From positions 1 to 64,000 of the forward strand of contig JBGCEJ010000011.1 of assembly GCA_045106235.1 (NCBI GenBank): a DNA stretch of 64,000 nucleotides, read 5' to 3'. This stretch comes from UBA4427 sp045106235 (GTDB taxonomy: Bacteria > Myxococcota_A > UBA9160 > UBA4427). The notes beneath the pieces were generated by a model, which ran no database searches, was not told where the DNA came from, and saw nothing but the letters and a program-made list of their open reading frames with translations. The position numbers and the translations under genes are program-made. Of this stretch, positions 40,737 through 49,203 are shown piece after piece (the first letter of the stretch is position 1; each line of letters begins with the position of its first letter).

Positions 40737-41606
40737 ATGAAGTTTTGGCAATCTGTTTCCTGGGCAGAGACCGATCAGCTCATTGAAATTGCGAAGCATG
40801 CCGAAGCGCTCGGCTTCGAAGGGCTGATCGGCTCGGATCATGCGCTGTATCCGAAAACGATGCGGCCTGATTACCCCTATTCAGAGACGGGTATGCCGCC
40901 GCAGGATGCCGGGAGTGAGTACCCGGATATGTGGACGAGTTTCGCCGCGATGGCGGCGGTCACTTCGCGGGTCAAATTCGTCTGCGCCGTCTATGTCCTC
41001 CCGATCCGAAACCCCGTCGAGGTCGCCAAGCAGGCTGCGACTCTCGCGATTCTCTCTCAGGGCCGTTTCGTTCTAGGCGTCGGGACGGGATGGATGCGGG
41101 AAGAGTTCGATATCTACGGCGTCGATTTCAAATCCCGCGGCCGACGCATGGACGAGATGATCGAAGTCCTGGAAGGGCTTTGGCGCGGCGACTATTTCGA
41201 GTACCACGGGGAGTTCTTCGATTTCGACCCGATCGTCGTGAGCCCACATTCGGAGTTTCGCGTACCGCTCTATTTCGGAGGGGCAGCGCCCGTCGCGCTC
41301 CGCCGAACGGCTCGGGTGGGAGACGGCTGGATCGGTGCAGGCAATACGCCCGAAGAGGTTCCGGCGATTTTGCAGAAGCTGGATGCGCTGCGCGCAGAAG
41401 CGGGGCGGGGGGACCTTGCCTTCGATTCGCTGATCGGGGTGTATGCCGAGCCCTCGGTCGATCTATTCCGGCGCCTTGAGGACGCGGGCATGGCGTCGGG
41501 CATTCACCTCCCCTTCGCGATGGCGCTCGGGGAGAAGTCGACGATCGATCAGAAGAAAGCGCTGATGGATGAGTACGCCGAGAATATTCTGCGGCATTTC
41601 GTTTGA
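40737..41606 (+). CDS. LLM-class F420-dependent oxidoreductase (TIGR03619-like)
   Basis: 289 residues, luciferase-like TIM barrel: KFWQSVSWAETDQLIEIAKHAEALGFEGLIGSDH, VKFVCAVYVLPIRNPVEVAKQAATLAILSQGRFVLGVGTGWM and the FDPIVVSPHSEFRVPLYFGG segment. It is clearly homologous to the genes at 17310 and 59934. F420 is inferred from the subfamily; no direct binding residues can be called by eye. It follows the zinc-ribbon gene by 79 bp and ends at a tandem repeat before the convergent symporter. Confidence 0.9.
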   Translation: MKFWQSVSWAETDQLIEIAKHAEALGFEGLIGSDHALYPKTMRPDYPYSETGMPPQDAGSEYPDMWTSFAAMAAVTSRVKFVCAVYVLPIRNPVEVAKQAATLAILSQGRFVLGVGTGWMREEFDIYGVDFKSRGRRMDEMIEVLEGLWRGDYFEYHGEFFDFDPIVVSPHSEFRVPLYFGGAAPVALRRTARVGDGWIGAGNTPEEVPAILQKLDALRAEAGRGDLAFDSLIGVYAEPSVDLFRRLEDAGMASGIHLPFAMALGEKSTIDQKKALMDEYAENILRHFV

Positions 41607-41615
41607 GCGATGCCT

Positions 41616-41657
41616 GAGGCGAGATGAGATGAGGTGAAGTGAGGCGAGTTAACGCCT
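41616..41657. repeat. Pentanucleotide tandem repeat with small hairpin
   Basis: Seven degenerate 5-bp units (GAGGC, GAGAT, GAGAT, GAGGT, GAAGT, GAGGC, GAGTT) lie between convergent genes. AGGCG-AGTTAA-CGCCT at 41642-41657 can form a 5-bp stem reading into the symporter stop; it may be a weak terminator. Confidence 0.75.
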
Positions 41658-42564
41658 AAGCGGCCGCGGGGGCGGAGTCGGAGTCGTCTTCGGTCGGGAC
41701 GTCGCTCAGAACGCCACGCCGTACCAGGACACGCCAACCGACAAGAATCAAAATTCCGCAGGGCGTCTGCATCAGAGCGAAAGCGAGGATGGGAATCATC
41801 GCCTCAAAGTCGAGGGATTGTCCGACGAGGACGATGCCTAGTAGCGTGTTCTTCACGACCAATTCGACCGCAATCGTGACTGTGTCCCGGGCGCGAAGTC
41901 CGAAGAGCGTGGGGAGGATGATGCCGATGGCGATGGCCGCAAGCGAGAAGCAGGCGACGGGCAGGAGTGACGCCATGAATTCCTCGATCGGTGGATCGGG
42001 GCGTGAAGCGCCTTGCCGAACAACGCCCCAGACGATGACGACGGCGCTGGCGAGGGAGAGACGCCGCTCCCAGCTGGCTAGGGCGGGGAAATAAGCGCGG
42101 GCGATCATGCCGAGGAAGACCGGGAGGACGGTGAGTCCGCCGAGCTGAACCGCGGTGTCGAGAACGGGCATGTCGATTGAGGCGTCGCCGGGGACTGCGC
42201 TCAGTGCGAAGCGGACCCAGAGGGGTAGGGTGAAAAGTGTGGCGAGCGTCGCGGTCGCGGTCAGGGTGATGGAAAGCGCGGTATTGCCCTTCGCGAAATG
42301 GATGTACATATTCGAGAAGAGCCCGCCCGGGCAAGCGCCGATCACGACCAGGCCGACCGTGAGGAGCGGCGCTAGGTCGAACGCATTCGCGATCCCGAGT
42401 GCGACGAGCGGCATCACGATGAGCTGGAGGGCTGTGCCCAGGACGGTCGCGCGGGGCGCTTTTGCGACGCGTCTAAAATCGGCCGGCATGAGCGTGAGCC
42501 CCATGCCGAACATCATTGCGAACATCGCGGCGCCAATCGCGAAGGAGGCGGCAGCTTCGCTCAA
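41656..42564 (-). CDS. Bile-acid:sodium symporter family (BASS) transporter
   Basis: 302 residues with about nine hydrophobic helices and family segments MFGMGLTLMPADFRRVAKAPRATVLGTALQLIVMPLVALGIA, VVIGACPGGLFSNMYIHFAKGN and LSITLTATATLATLFTLPLWV. These match the BASS/ArsB-like sodium-coupled transporters of organic anions such as bile acids, pantoate and keto acids. The start is TTG, overlapping the stop of the upstream acyl-CoA dehydrogenase as TTGA, with AAGGGAG 9 bp upstream. The coupling suggests uptake of a substrate that is then activated and dehydrogenated. Confidence 0.9.
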   Translation of the reverse strand: MSEAAASFAIGAAMFAMMFGMGLTLMPADFRRVAKAPRATVLGTALQLIVMPLVALGIANAFDLAPLLTVGLVVIGACPGGLFSNMYIHFAKGNTALSITLTATATLATLFTLPLWVRFALSAVPGDASIDMPVLDTAVQLGGLTVLPVFLGMIARAYFPALASWERRLSLASAVVIVWGVVRQGASRPDPPIEEFMASLLPVACFSLAAIAIGIILPTLFGLRARDTVTIAVELVVKNTLLGIVLVGQSLDFEAMIPILAFALMQTPCGILILVGWRVLVRRGVLSDVPTEDDSDSAPAAA

Positions 42565-43814
42565 GCGGCGGCTCCCTTAAGCAGGTCCTTCGCGATCGCG
42601 CGGATCTGGATCTCGTCTGTTCCCGCGTAAATCTGAAGCACCTTGGCATCTCGGGCGAGCTGCTCGACGACGTACTCCGACATGTAGCCGTTGCCACCGT
42701 AGACCTGCACCGCTTCCATCGCGACTTCGACCGCCGCGCGGGCAGCGTAGAGCTTCATGGCAGAAGCTTCCGCAAAGGTCATGCTCTTTCCGTGTGCGGC
42801 GAGTTCGATTGTTCGGAACACAAGGTTTTGCAGGTTCATGCGCGCGACTTCCATTCGCGCGAGCTTATCCTGAATGAGCTGGTATTCGCCGATGGGTCGT
42901 TCGAACTGAACGCGTTCCCGCGCGTACTTCAAGGAGAGTTCGAGGCATCGATCGACGATGCCTAACGCCATCGCCGCGACCCCGGATCGTTCCGTCTGGA
43001 AAGTACTCTTCGCTCCGTCGCGTCCGCCGCCTTGTTTATTCAGCGCGTCTTCACCGCCGAGCAGGCGGTCCATGCCCACGCGCACGTCCGACAGGAAGAG
43101 TTCCCCCGTCGGCGAAGAATGCATCCCCATCTTTTTGAGAGGGGCGGTTTGCTCGAAGCCAGGCAGGCCGCGGTCGAGAACGAAATTTAAGATCTTTCGG
43201 TCGCGGATATCCACGCCTTCTTCTTCGAGCTTGCAAATGAAGACCGTCGTGTCGGCGTGGGGGCCGTTCGTGATAAAGGTCTTGGATCCGTTCAGGATAA
43301 ACTCGTCGCCTTCGCGGCGCGCCGAGGAACGCATGCCGCCGAAAGCATCGGAGCCGGAGCCGGGCTCGGTGATCGCCCAGGCGCCGACCTTCTCGAGCGT
43401 CAGGATATCGACGGCCCAGCGTTCCTTCTGTTCGGTTGTGCCTTTCGAGGTGATCGCGGAGGCAGTGAGGCCAACGCTGACCCCCATGGCCGTGACCATT
43501 CCCGGGCAGTAGCGGCAGAGTTCGATGATGGGGATGAGCGCGGCTGCGGCTTGGTCGGCTGCGGCTTCGGGGTCCCGTGTTCGCCCTGAGCCTTTCTTTG
43601 CTCCGGCGTCGCCTTTTTTTTCAGCCTCGATCTGTTTGGCGAAACGCGCCCGGGCCATCTCGTCCATGCCGAAGGAGGCGTACATCTTGCGCAAGATGTC
43701 GTAAGGGGGCATGTCGCCATGCTCGAGCGCTTCGACGTTGGGCGCGATCTCGGCTTCGACGAATCGGCGAACCGCGTCGCGGATCATCAGTTGGGACTCG
43801 CTCCATTCAAACAT
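42561..43814 (-). CDS. Acyl-CoA dehydrogenase
   Basis: 417 residues, FAD enzyme that oxidises acyl-CoA to enoyl-CoA. It has ITEPGSGSDAFG, NGSKTFITNGPHADTTVFICK, MGMHSSPTGELFLSDVRVG, and ARERVQFERPIGEYQLIQDKLARM. The C-terminal motif is LQIYAGTDEIQ where many relatives have YEGT, so the catalytic base is not at the MCAD position and may lie on helix G as in IVD-like enzymes. A Lys/Ala/Gly-rich insertion (about residues 62-85) breaks the N-terminal helical domain. GAGGAG is 6 bp before the ATG. Confidence 0.92.
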   Translation of the reverse strand: MFEWSESQLMIRDAVRRFVEAEIAPNVEALEHGDMPPYDILRKMYASFGMDEMARARFAKQIEAEKKGDAGAKKGSGRTRDPEAAADQAAAALIPIIELCRYCPGMVTAMGVSVGLTASAITSKGTTEQKERWAVDILTLEKVGAWAITEPGSGSDAFGGMRSSARREGDEFILNGSKTFITNGPHADTTVFICKLEEEGVDIRDRKILNFVLDRGLPGFEQTAPLKKMGMHSSPTGELFLSDVRVGMDRLLGGEDALNKQGGGRDGAKSTFQTERSGVAAMALGIVDRCLELSLKYARERVQFERPIGEYQLIQDKLARMEVARMNLQNLVFRTIELAAHGKSMTFAEASAMKLYAARAAVEVAMEAVQVYGGNGYMSEYVVEQLARDAKVLQIYAGTDEIQIRAIAKDLLKGAAA

Positions 43815-43949
43815 GACTGCTCCTCGATTCGCCGGGTTTGGCTTCGGGTCTCATTCCACGTTGGGGCCGATTCTTGCTTTGCCCGTCGCACCGCGGAAGC
43901 CGCCGGAGTCTAGCCGGACTGAGAGTCGCGCGGACCCCCTTGCCTGTTC

Positions 43950-43977
43950 TTGACGCGAATCCGGACTGACTTACGTT
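43950..43977 (+). promoter_or_regulatory. Candidate sigma70-type promoter for the P450 gene
   Basis: TTGACG, then 16 bases, then TACGTT, about 76 bp before the P450 start in the divergent gap. The -10 box is a weak match. No clear regulator site is seen. Confidence 0.3.
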
Positions 43978-44053
43978 CGCGTCCCGCTCGGTGATCGATT
44001 CAGGCCCGAAGGCGCGGTAATCGACGCAAACGCGAAGAAGAAAAGGAGCCTCG

Positions 44054-45337
44054 ATGAAGATCAAGCAAACGCTGAGTGTCGAGGAAATCGATCTCTCGGC
44101 GCGGCCGTTTTGGCTGCGTCCGATGGAAGAGCGAGAGGGCGCGTTTGCGACTCTGCGCGCCGAGGCGCCGATCAAATTCTTTAAAGAGCGGGCGACGCCA
44201 GGTGTGCCGATTCCGCCGGGGCCGGGCTACTGGGCGCTGACCCGGCATGCGGACATCCTCGAGGCGAGCCGAAATCCAGCGATCTTCAGCTCGGCGCGGG
44301 GCGCGACTTCGATTCAAGATCTCCCGCCCGAGTTCAATCAATTCTTCGGCGGCATGATCAATATGGACGACCCCGAGCACGGTCGCCAAAGGCGCATCGT
44401 TTCCCGCGGCTTCACGCCGCGCGCGCTGTCCAAGCTCGAAGAAAGTGTGGAGCGTCGAGCCGACGCGGTCATCGACAAGGTGATCGAGAAGGGCGAATGC
44501 GACTTTGTTTCCGAAATTGCTGCGCCGCTTCCCCTCGAGATCATCAGCGACATGATGGGAATTCCGGAGAGCGAAGCGGGAATGGTTTTCGAAAAGACGA
44601 ATATCATTCTCGGGCTCGGCGATACGGAAATGGTGTCCGATCCCAGCAACCTCATCGCGTCGGCGCTGGGCGCCGGGGCAGAGCTTGCAGGTCTGATGAA
44701 TGAAATGGCAGCGGACCGTCGGAAGAACCCGAAAGAGGATCTGACGACGGCGCTGCTTGATGCGAGCCAGGATGAGGGGGCCCTTTCAAGCGAAGATCTG
44801 GCTTCTTTCTTTGTCCTGCTCGTGGTTGCGGGGAATGAGACGACGCGAAACGCGATCAGTCACGGAATGAAGGCGCTCTGTGATTACCCCGAGCAGCGGA
44901 GTCTTTGGGCGGCGGATTTCGAAGGCGTCCAGGCGAGTGCGGTAGACGAGATCGTGCGCTGGGCCTCGCCCGTGATTCATATGCGTCGAAGCTGCACTCA
45001 GGATACGACGCTCGCGGGGCAGGCGATGAAAGCCGGGGACAAGGTTGTCTTCTGGTACAACTCGGGGAATCGAGACGAGACCGTCTTCGAGAATCCGCAT
45101 GCCTTCGATGTTCAGCGGAAGCCGAATGAGCACGTCGGATTTGGCGGCCCCGGTCCTCATTTCTGCCTTGGGGCAAATCTTGCGCGTCGCGAAATCCGAG
45201 TGATGTTCGAGCGCATCTTCCGCCGCTTGCCCGATCTGCAAATCTCGGGTGAACCCGATTACCTCCAGTCGAACTTCATTCACGGGATCAAGCGCATGCC
45301 GTGTTCCTTCACGCCGGGACGCAGAAGCGACGCCTGA
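44054..45337 (+). CDS. Cytochrome P450 (CYP125/142-like)
   Basis: 427-residue soluble bacterial P450. The I-helix oxygen-activation motif is AGNETTRN (about 259-266), the ExxR region is present near DEIVRWASPVIHMRR, and the heme-binding loop FGGPGPHFCLGANLARREI has the axial Cys at about 371. HFCLGANLAR with GGPGPH is typical of the CYP125/CYP142 sterol-side-chain or fatty-acid hydroxylase groups of actinomycetes and some Proteobacteria. It needs ferredoxin and reductase; the Rieske ferredoxin at 29835 could serve, but this is untested. It diverges from the acyl-CoA dehydrogenase/symporter pair. Confidence 0.93.
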   Translation: MKIKQTLSVEEIDLSARPFWLRPMEEREGAFATLRAEAPIKFFKERATPGVPIPPGPGYWALTRHADILEASRNPAIFSSARGATSIQDLPPEFNQFFGGMINMDDPEHGRQRRIVSRGFTPRALSKLEESVERRADAVIDKVIEKGECDFVSEIAAPLPLEIISDMMGIPESEAGMVFEKTNIILGLGDTEMVSDPSNLIASALGAGAELAGLMNEMAADRRKNPKEDLTTALLDASQDEGALSSEDLASFFVLLVVAGNETTRNAISHGMKALCDYPEQRSLWAADFEGVQASAVDEIVRWASPVIHMRRSCTQDTTLAGQAMKAGDKVVFWYNSGNRDETVFENPHAFDVQRKPNEHVGFGGPGPHFCLGANLARREIRVMFERIFRRLPDLQISGEPDYLQSNFIHGIKRMPCSFTPGRRSDA

Positions 45338-45408
45338 ATCGGATCGAGTGGATTGGGTTTGAGCGCTCCGATGGCCCCTCGGCCCAATCTGGGCGACTCT
45401 CCCCCGCC

Positions 45409-47373
45409 ATGCCCGTTCTCGACATTACCGATCTCAAAAAAATCATCGCTGGCCGGACGCTCTTTGAAGATGTCACGTTCACGATCCGTCGTGGCGAGAA
45501 GGTCGGGCTGGTCGGTCATAATGGCTCGGGGAAAAGCACCCTGGGCCGGGTACTCGCGGGACTCGACGAGTCCGATGGGGGCCGGATTTCTCGGCGTCGC
45601 GAGGCGACTTTCGACTACTTGGAGCAGGAGCCGCGCTTTGCGCCGGGGCGCACGATTCGCGAAGTCGTGCTGGAAGGCCTCGCGGATTGGGCAAAGGCCC
45701 GGAGCGAGTACGATGCTCTGACCGAGGCGCTTGCGGAAACCACGGATAATGACGCGCTCGCGCGTCTTGCCGAAAAGCAGGCGGCGCTCGGGGAAGCGAT
45801 TGAACGCCAGGGTGGCTGGGAGCGAGAGCACGAGGCCGAGACGATCGTCGGCCATCTTGGCATCGCGGATCCGTCGCGGCAGGTGGATAGCCTGAGCGGC
45901 GGCGAGGCGCGCCGGGTCGCTCTTGCACGGCTGCTCGTTGCGGAGCCTGATCTCGCGATTCTGGATGAGCCCACGAACCATTTGGATGTGGACACGATCG
46001 AATGGCTTGAGGAGTTCCTGCGCGATCGCTGGAAAGGTGCTCTTCTTCTGGTGAGCCATGACCGCGAAGTGCTGGATGCCGTCACGACCCGAACCCTCGA
46101 GCTTCATGAAGGGACCGTCCACGACTACGATGGCGGCTACGGCCGCTATCTCCTCGCGAAGGCCGAGCGCGAAGCCCACGAGCAGCGCACCGAGCGCAAT
46201 CGCCAAAACTTTTTGCGCCGTGAAGTGGAATGGCTGCGCCGCCAGCCGAAGGCGCGGGGGACCAAGCAGAAGGCGCGGACTGCGCGGGCGGAGGCGGCCC
46301 TTGGTCAGAACGCGCCGCGGGAAGAGCGTCAGGCCGAACTGAAGATGAACTCCGAGCGCCAGGGAAAGACGATCCTCGAAGCGAATGGCCTGGCGGTCGA
46401 GCGCGGCGATCGGCGTTTGATTGACGACCTTAATATCGCACTCAGCCCGGGGCAGCGGATTGGCATCGCTGGAGCCAATGGCTCGGGTAAGACGACGCTC
46501 TTGCTCACTTTGTTAGGCGAGCTTGCGCCTGCCGCAGGTGAGATCGTCCTCGGGTCGAATACCAAGATTGGTTACCTCGACCAAGCGCGTTCGAACCTGA
46601 AAGATGAGGACTCCGTTCGCGAGGCGGCGGTCGGAGATGCGAGCCAGGTTCAGCTGGGCGAGGAGACGATGTCCGCGGGAAGCTATCTCGAGCGCTTCCT
46701 TTTTGATCGGCCGAAGCAGAGGCTGCGCGTTGGCGAACTTTCGGGGGGAGAGCGTGCTCGGGTGTGTTTGGCGCGCCTTCTTGCGCAGAAATGCAATCTC
46801 TTGATTCTCGATGAGCCGACGAACGATCTCGATGTTTCGACGCTGAGTGCTTTGGAGTCGATGCTGCTTGATTTTGGGGGCTGCGTTCTGATCGTGAGCC
46901 ATGATCGTTGGCTGCTGGACCGCGTCGCCACGTCGATCTTGGCTATTGAGGGCGATGGCAAGGTGGATCTTCAGGTCGGTGGCTACTCAGACTACAAGGC
47001 TCGGCAGCTAAAGGCGGCCAGCGGTAAAAACGCCAAGAGCGAAAAGGGGGCTCGGAGTGGGGGCAAGGGCGCTGCGGCGCCTGAGACCGCTTCGAGTAAG
47101 GGCGCCAGTCAGTCTGCGACGACAGCCGCTGTCAAAAAGCTCACTCATGCTGAGCGGATCGAACTCGACGGTCTCTTCGAGAAGATCGAACAGGCGGAAG
47201 AGCGGGTTTCGACACTGAACGAGGAACTGGCGAATCCCGCGACCTATCAAGGGGATCCGGAAAAGGCCGCGCGCCTCAGTTCGACGCTTGAGGCAGCGAC
47301 CGCAGAGGCTTCGCGACTGGCGGAGCGCTGGGAAGAACTCGAATCGCGAGACGCCGCATCAAAGTCGAGCTGA
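45409..47373 (+). CDS. ABC-F family ATPase (Uup/EttA-like)
   Basis: 654 residues with two nucleotide-binding domains in one chain and no membrane domain. Walker A motifs are GHNGSGKS (about residue 36) and GANGSGKT (about 355); signatures are LSGGEARRVALARLL and LSGGERARVCLARLL; Walker B motifs ILDEPTNHLD and ILDEPTNDLD. The C-terminal ~70 residues form a coiled coil (HAERIELDGLFEKIEQAEERVSTLNEEL), as in Uup. ABC-F proteins act on ribosomes. The ATG start lacks a ribosome-binding site and lies 71 bp after the P450. Confidence 0.94.
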   Translation: MPVLDITDLKKIIAGRTLFEDVTFTIRRGEKVGLVGHNGSGKSTLGRVLAGLDESDGGRISRRREATFDYLEQEPRFAPGRTIREVVLEGLADWAKARSEYDALTEALAETTDNDALARLAEKQAALGEAIERQGGWEREHEAETIVGHLGIADPSRQVDSLSGGEARRVALARLLVAEPDLAILDEPTNHLDVDTIEWLEEFLRDRWKGALLLVSHDREVLDAVTTRTLELHEGTVHDYDGGYGRYLLAKAEREAHEQRTERNRQNFLRREVEWLRRQPKARGTKQKARTARAEAALGQNAPREERQAELKMNSERQGKTILEANGLAVERGDRRLIDDLNIALSPGQRIGIAGANGSGKTTLLLTLLGELAPAAGEIVLGSNTKIGYLDQARSNLKDEDSVREAAVGDASQVQLGEETMSAGSYLERFLFDRPKQRLRVGELSGGERARVCLARLLAQKCNLLILDEPTNDLDVSTLSALESMLLDFGGCVLIVSHDRWLLDRVATSILAIEGDGKVDLQVGGYSDYKARQLKAASGKNAKSEKGARSGGKGAAAPETASSKGASQSATTAAVKKLTHAERIELDGLFEKIEQAEERVSTLNEELANPATYQGDPEKAARLSSTLEAATAEASRLAERWEELESRDAASKSS

Positions 47374-47387
47374 CTCGGCTGACTCGG
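47370..47387. repeat. Tandem duplication of a 9-bp unit at the ABC-F stop
   Basis: CTGACTCGG is repeated head to tail at the end of the ABC-F gene; the TGA stop codon lies in the first copy. Confidence 0.75.
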
Positions 47388-47528
47388 CTCAGCCACTATG
47401 CACGCGTTGCGCGCGGATGAACCCCGGGTTCGGTTTCCTGCGTCGCCGGGCCTTGGGCTGGGCGCTATTGTGATGCGCTGATCGGAGCCCGTATCCCGCG
47501 GCCCCTCGTTTTAGCGGAGACCCCTCTC

Positions 47529-48758
47529 ATGGCCATCGATTTTAGTTTCCCCGAAGAAGTCACCTTCGTCGTCGCCAAGGTGAGAGAGTTCTGCCTGGAT
47601 GTCGTCGGCCCCTGTGAGGCCGAGATTGACGCGAACGATGGCGACCGCGAAGTGCTGGTCAGCCAGATCATCAAGATGCGCAAGGCGGCGCGCGAAGCAG
47701 GACTTTGGCTGCCGCATATGCCCGAGGAATACGGGGGCATGGGGCTTGGTCATGTGGCGATGGCGGCGGTTTCCGCGGAGGCCTCACGCGCGGCACGTTT
47801 TGGTCCCTTTGCGCTGAACGCTCAGGCGCCGGACGAGGGGAATATGCATACGCTGCTGCATTGGGCGAGTCCGATGCAGATCGAGAAATACCTCCGGCCG
47901 CTCTGCGATGGAAAGTCGCGTTCCTGCTTCGCGATGACCGAACCGGACGTAGCGGGTTCTGATCCGACGTTGATTCAGACGAAAGCCGTTCGCGACGGAG
48001 ACGACTGGGTCATCAACGGCCATAAATGGTTCATCTCCGGCGCGCGCGGCGCAAAGTTTGCGATTCTGATCGCGCGGACTGAGGACGATCCCGAAATTCC
48101 GCAGGCAGCGAATAGCGCGTTCATTATTGATCTCCCTTCCGAAGGCTGGGAGATTGTCCGCGATGTCGAGACGATGGGCGGCAGCCATAATCACTGCGAG
48201 ATCAAGATCACGAATCTGCGGGTCTCGAACGATCAAATGCTCGGTGGCCCAGGTCAGGGGCATTTGTTAGGTCAGGCGCGTCTTGGTCCCGCCCGTCTCG
48301 CGCATTGCATGCGCTGGATTGGGCAGGCGGAGACCGCGCTCGAGCTGATGGTCGAGCGTTCCATGAACCGCTTTGCTCACGGCTCCATGCTTTCGGAGAA
48401 GCAGGGCATTCAGTGGATGATCTCGGACAGCACGATGGAGCTGTATCAGTCGAAGCTGATGGTGCTGCATGCGGCGTATAAGATTGATCGCGGCGAGGAT
48501 TTTAAGAGCGAGGTTTCGATGGCGAAGCATTTCGTGGCGAACTCGCTGAACCGGATTATCGATCGCGCGATTCAGGTCCACGGCGCTCTCGGCTACTCAA
48601 CGGATACGCCGCTCGCGAAGATGGCGACCCAGGCGCGCTGGGCGCGCTTCGCGGATGGGGCGGACGAGGTCCATCAATGGCGGATCGCGATGCGCACGAT
48701 CGAATCCTGGAACAAGACCGGAAGCGTGAAGGCCGCGACGGGCGGCTTACCGCTCTAG
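47529..48758 (+). CDS. Acyl-CoA dehydrogenase (ACAD10/11-like)
   Basis: 409 residues. It has GLWLPHMPEEYGGMGLG, FAMTEPDVAGSDPT, NGHKWFISGA and the C-terminal QVHGALGYSTDTPLA with RWARFADGADEVHQWRIA. The last motif (GADEVH in place of YEGTxQ) and AMTEPDVAGSDPT are features of the ACAD10/11 group, which act on 4-hydroxyacyl-CoA chains after phosphorylation by an APH-type kinase. An APH-type protein does occur in this window, but 25 kb away and with an eroded active site. GGAGA precedes the ATG. It is not closely coupled to its neighbours. Confidence 0.9.
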   Translation: MAIDFSFPEEVTFVVAKVREFCLDVVGPCEAEIDANDGDREVLVSQIIKMRKAAREAGLWLPHMPEEYGGMGLGHVAMAAVSAEASRAARFGPFALNAQAPDEGNMHTLLHWASPMQIEKYLRPLCDGKSRSCFAMTEPDVAGSDPTLIQTKAVRDGDDWVINGHKWFISGARGAKFAILIARTEDDPEIPQAANSAFIIDLPSEGWEIVRDVETMGGSHNHCEIKITNLRVSNDQMLGGPGQGHLLGQARLGPARLAHCMRWIGQAETALELMVERSMNRFAHGSMLSEKQGIQWMISDSTMELYQSKLMVLHAAYKIDRGEDFKSEVSMAKHFVANSLNRIIDRAIQVHGALGYSTDTPLAKMATQARWARFADGADEVHQWRIAMRTIESWNKTGSVKAATGGLPL

Positions 48759-49203
48759 AGCGCGTTTCAGCTTGATTGCCTGCGGCTGAGTTGCCGGTTG
48801 GCCCCGCTTGTCGACGGCGTGTGGCGGGCTGGCAGCCGAATTCAAACGGTGTGCTAGCCTGCGCGCCGTACAAATCTAGAAGACCTTTCCTGTTCTCGTC
48901 GAGACCGTTCGGTGTGCCAGGAGTTCTTCCAGGCCCGACCACCTTGTTTGAAGGGGTGAGATCAAGAGGGCTTCCTGTTTTCCATGAGCTGGGTCACACC
49001 AGTTTGTGTCATGGATCGAGGGAGCCATTGCTAGCGGCCAGGCTGCGAATCGCAGTCTGCTTGGGCGCTCTTGGCTCATCCGAGTTTTCGAAGGTCGGAA
49101 AAACACCCGAATGAGAACGACGGGAGAGCCGCCGAATGGCCTCGCAGTGTGCGAGGGATTCGCTGCGTCTTGCTCTCTCGTCCTCCGATGAGCAGAAAAT
49201 AAA
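48759..49203. promoter_or_regulatory. Long leader/5' region of the DEAD-box helicase gene
   Basis: 445 bp without a gene. It contains palindromes: CTGCGAATCGCAG, and a perfect 7-bp stem CCTCGCA-GTG-TGCGAGG at 49140-49156, ending 47 bp before the start. Long structured leaders are common before cold-induced DEAD helicase genes, so post-transcriptional autoregulation is plausible. The region is less GC-rich near the start, which follows AAAATAAA and has no obvious ribosome-binding site. Confidence 0.4.
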
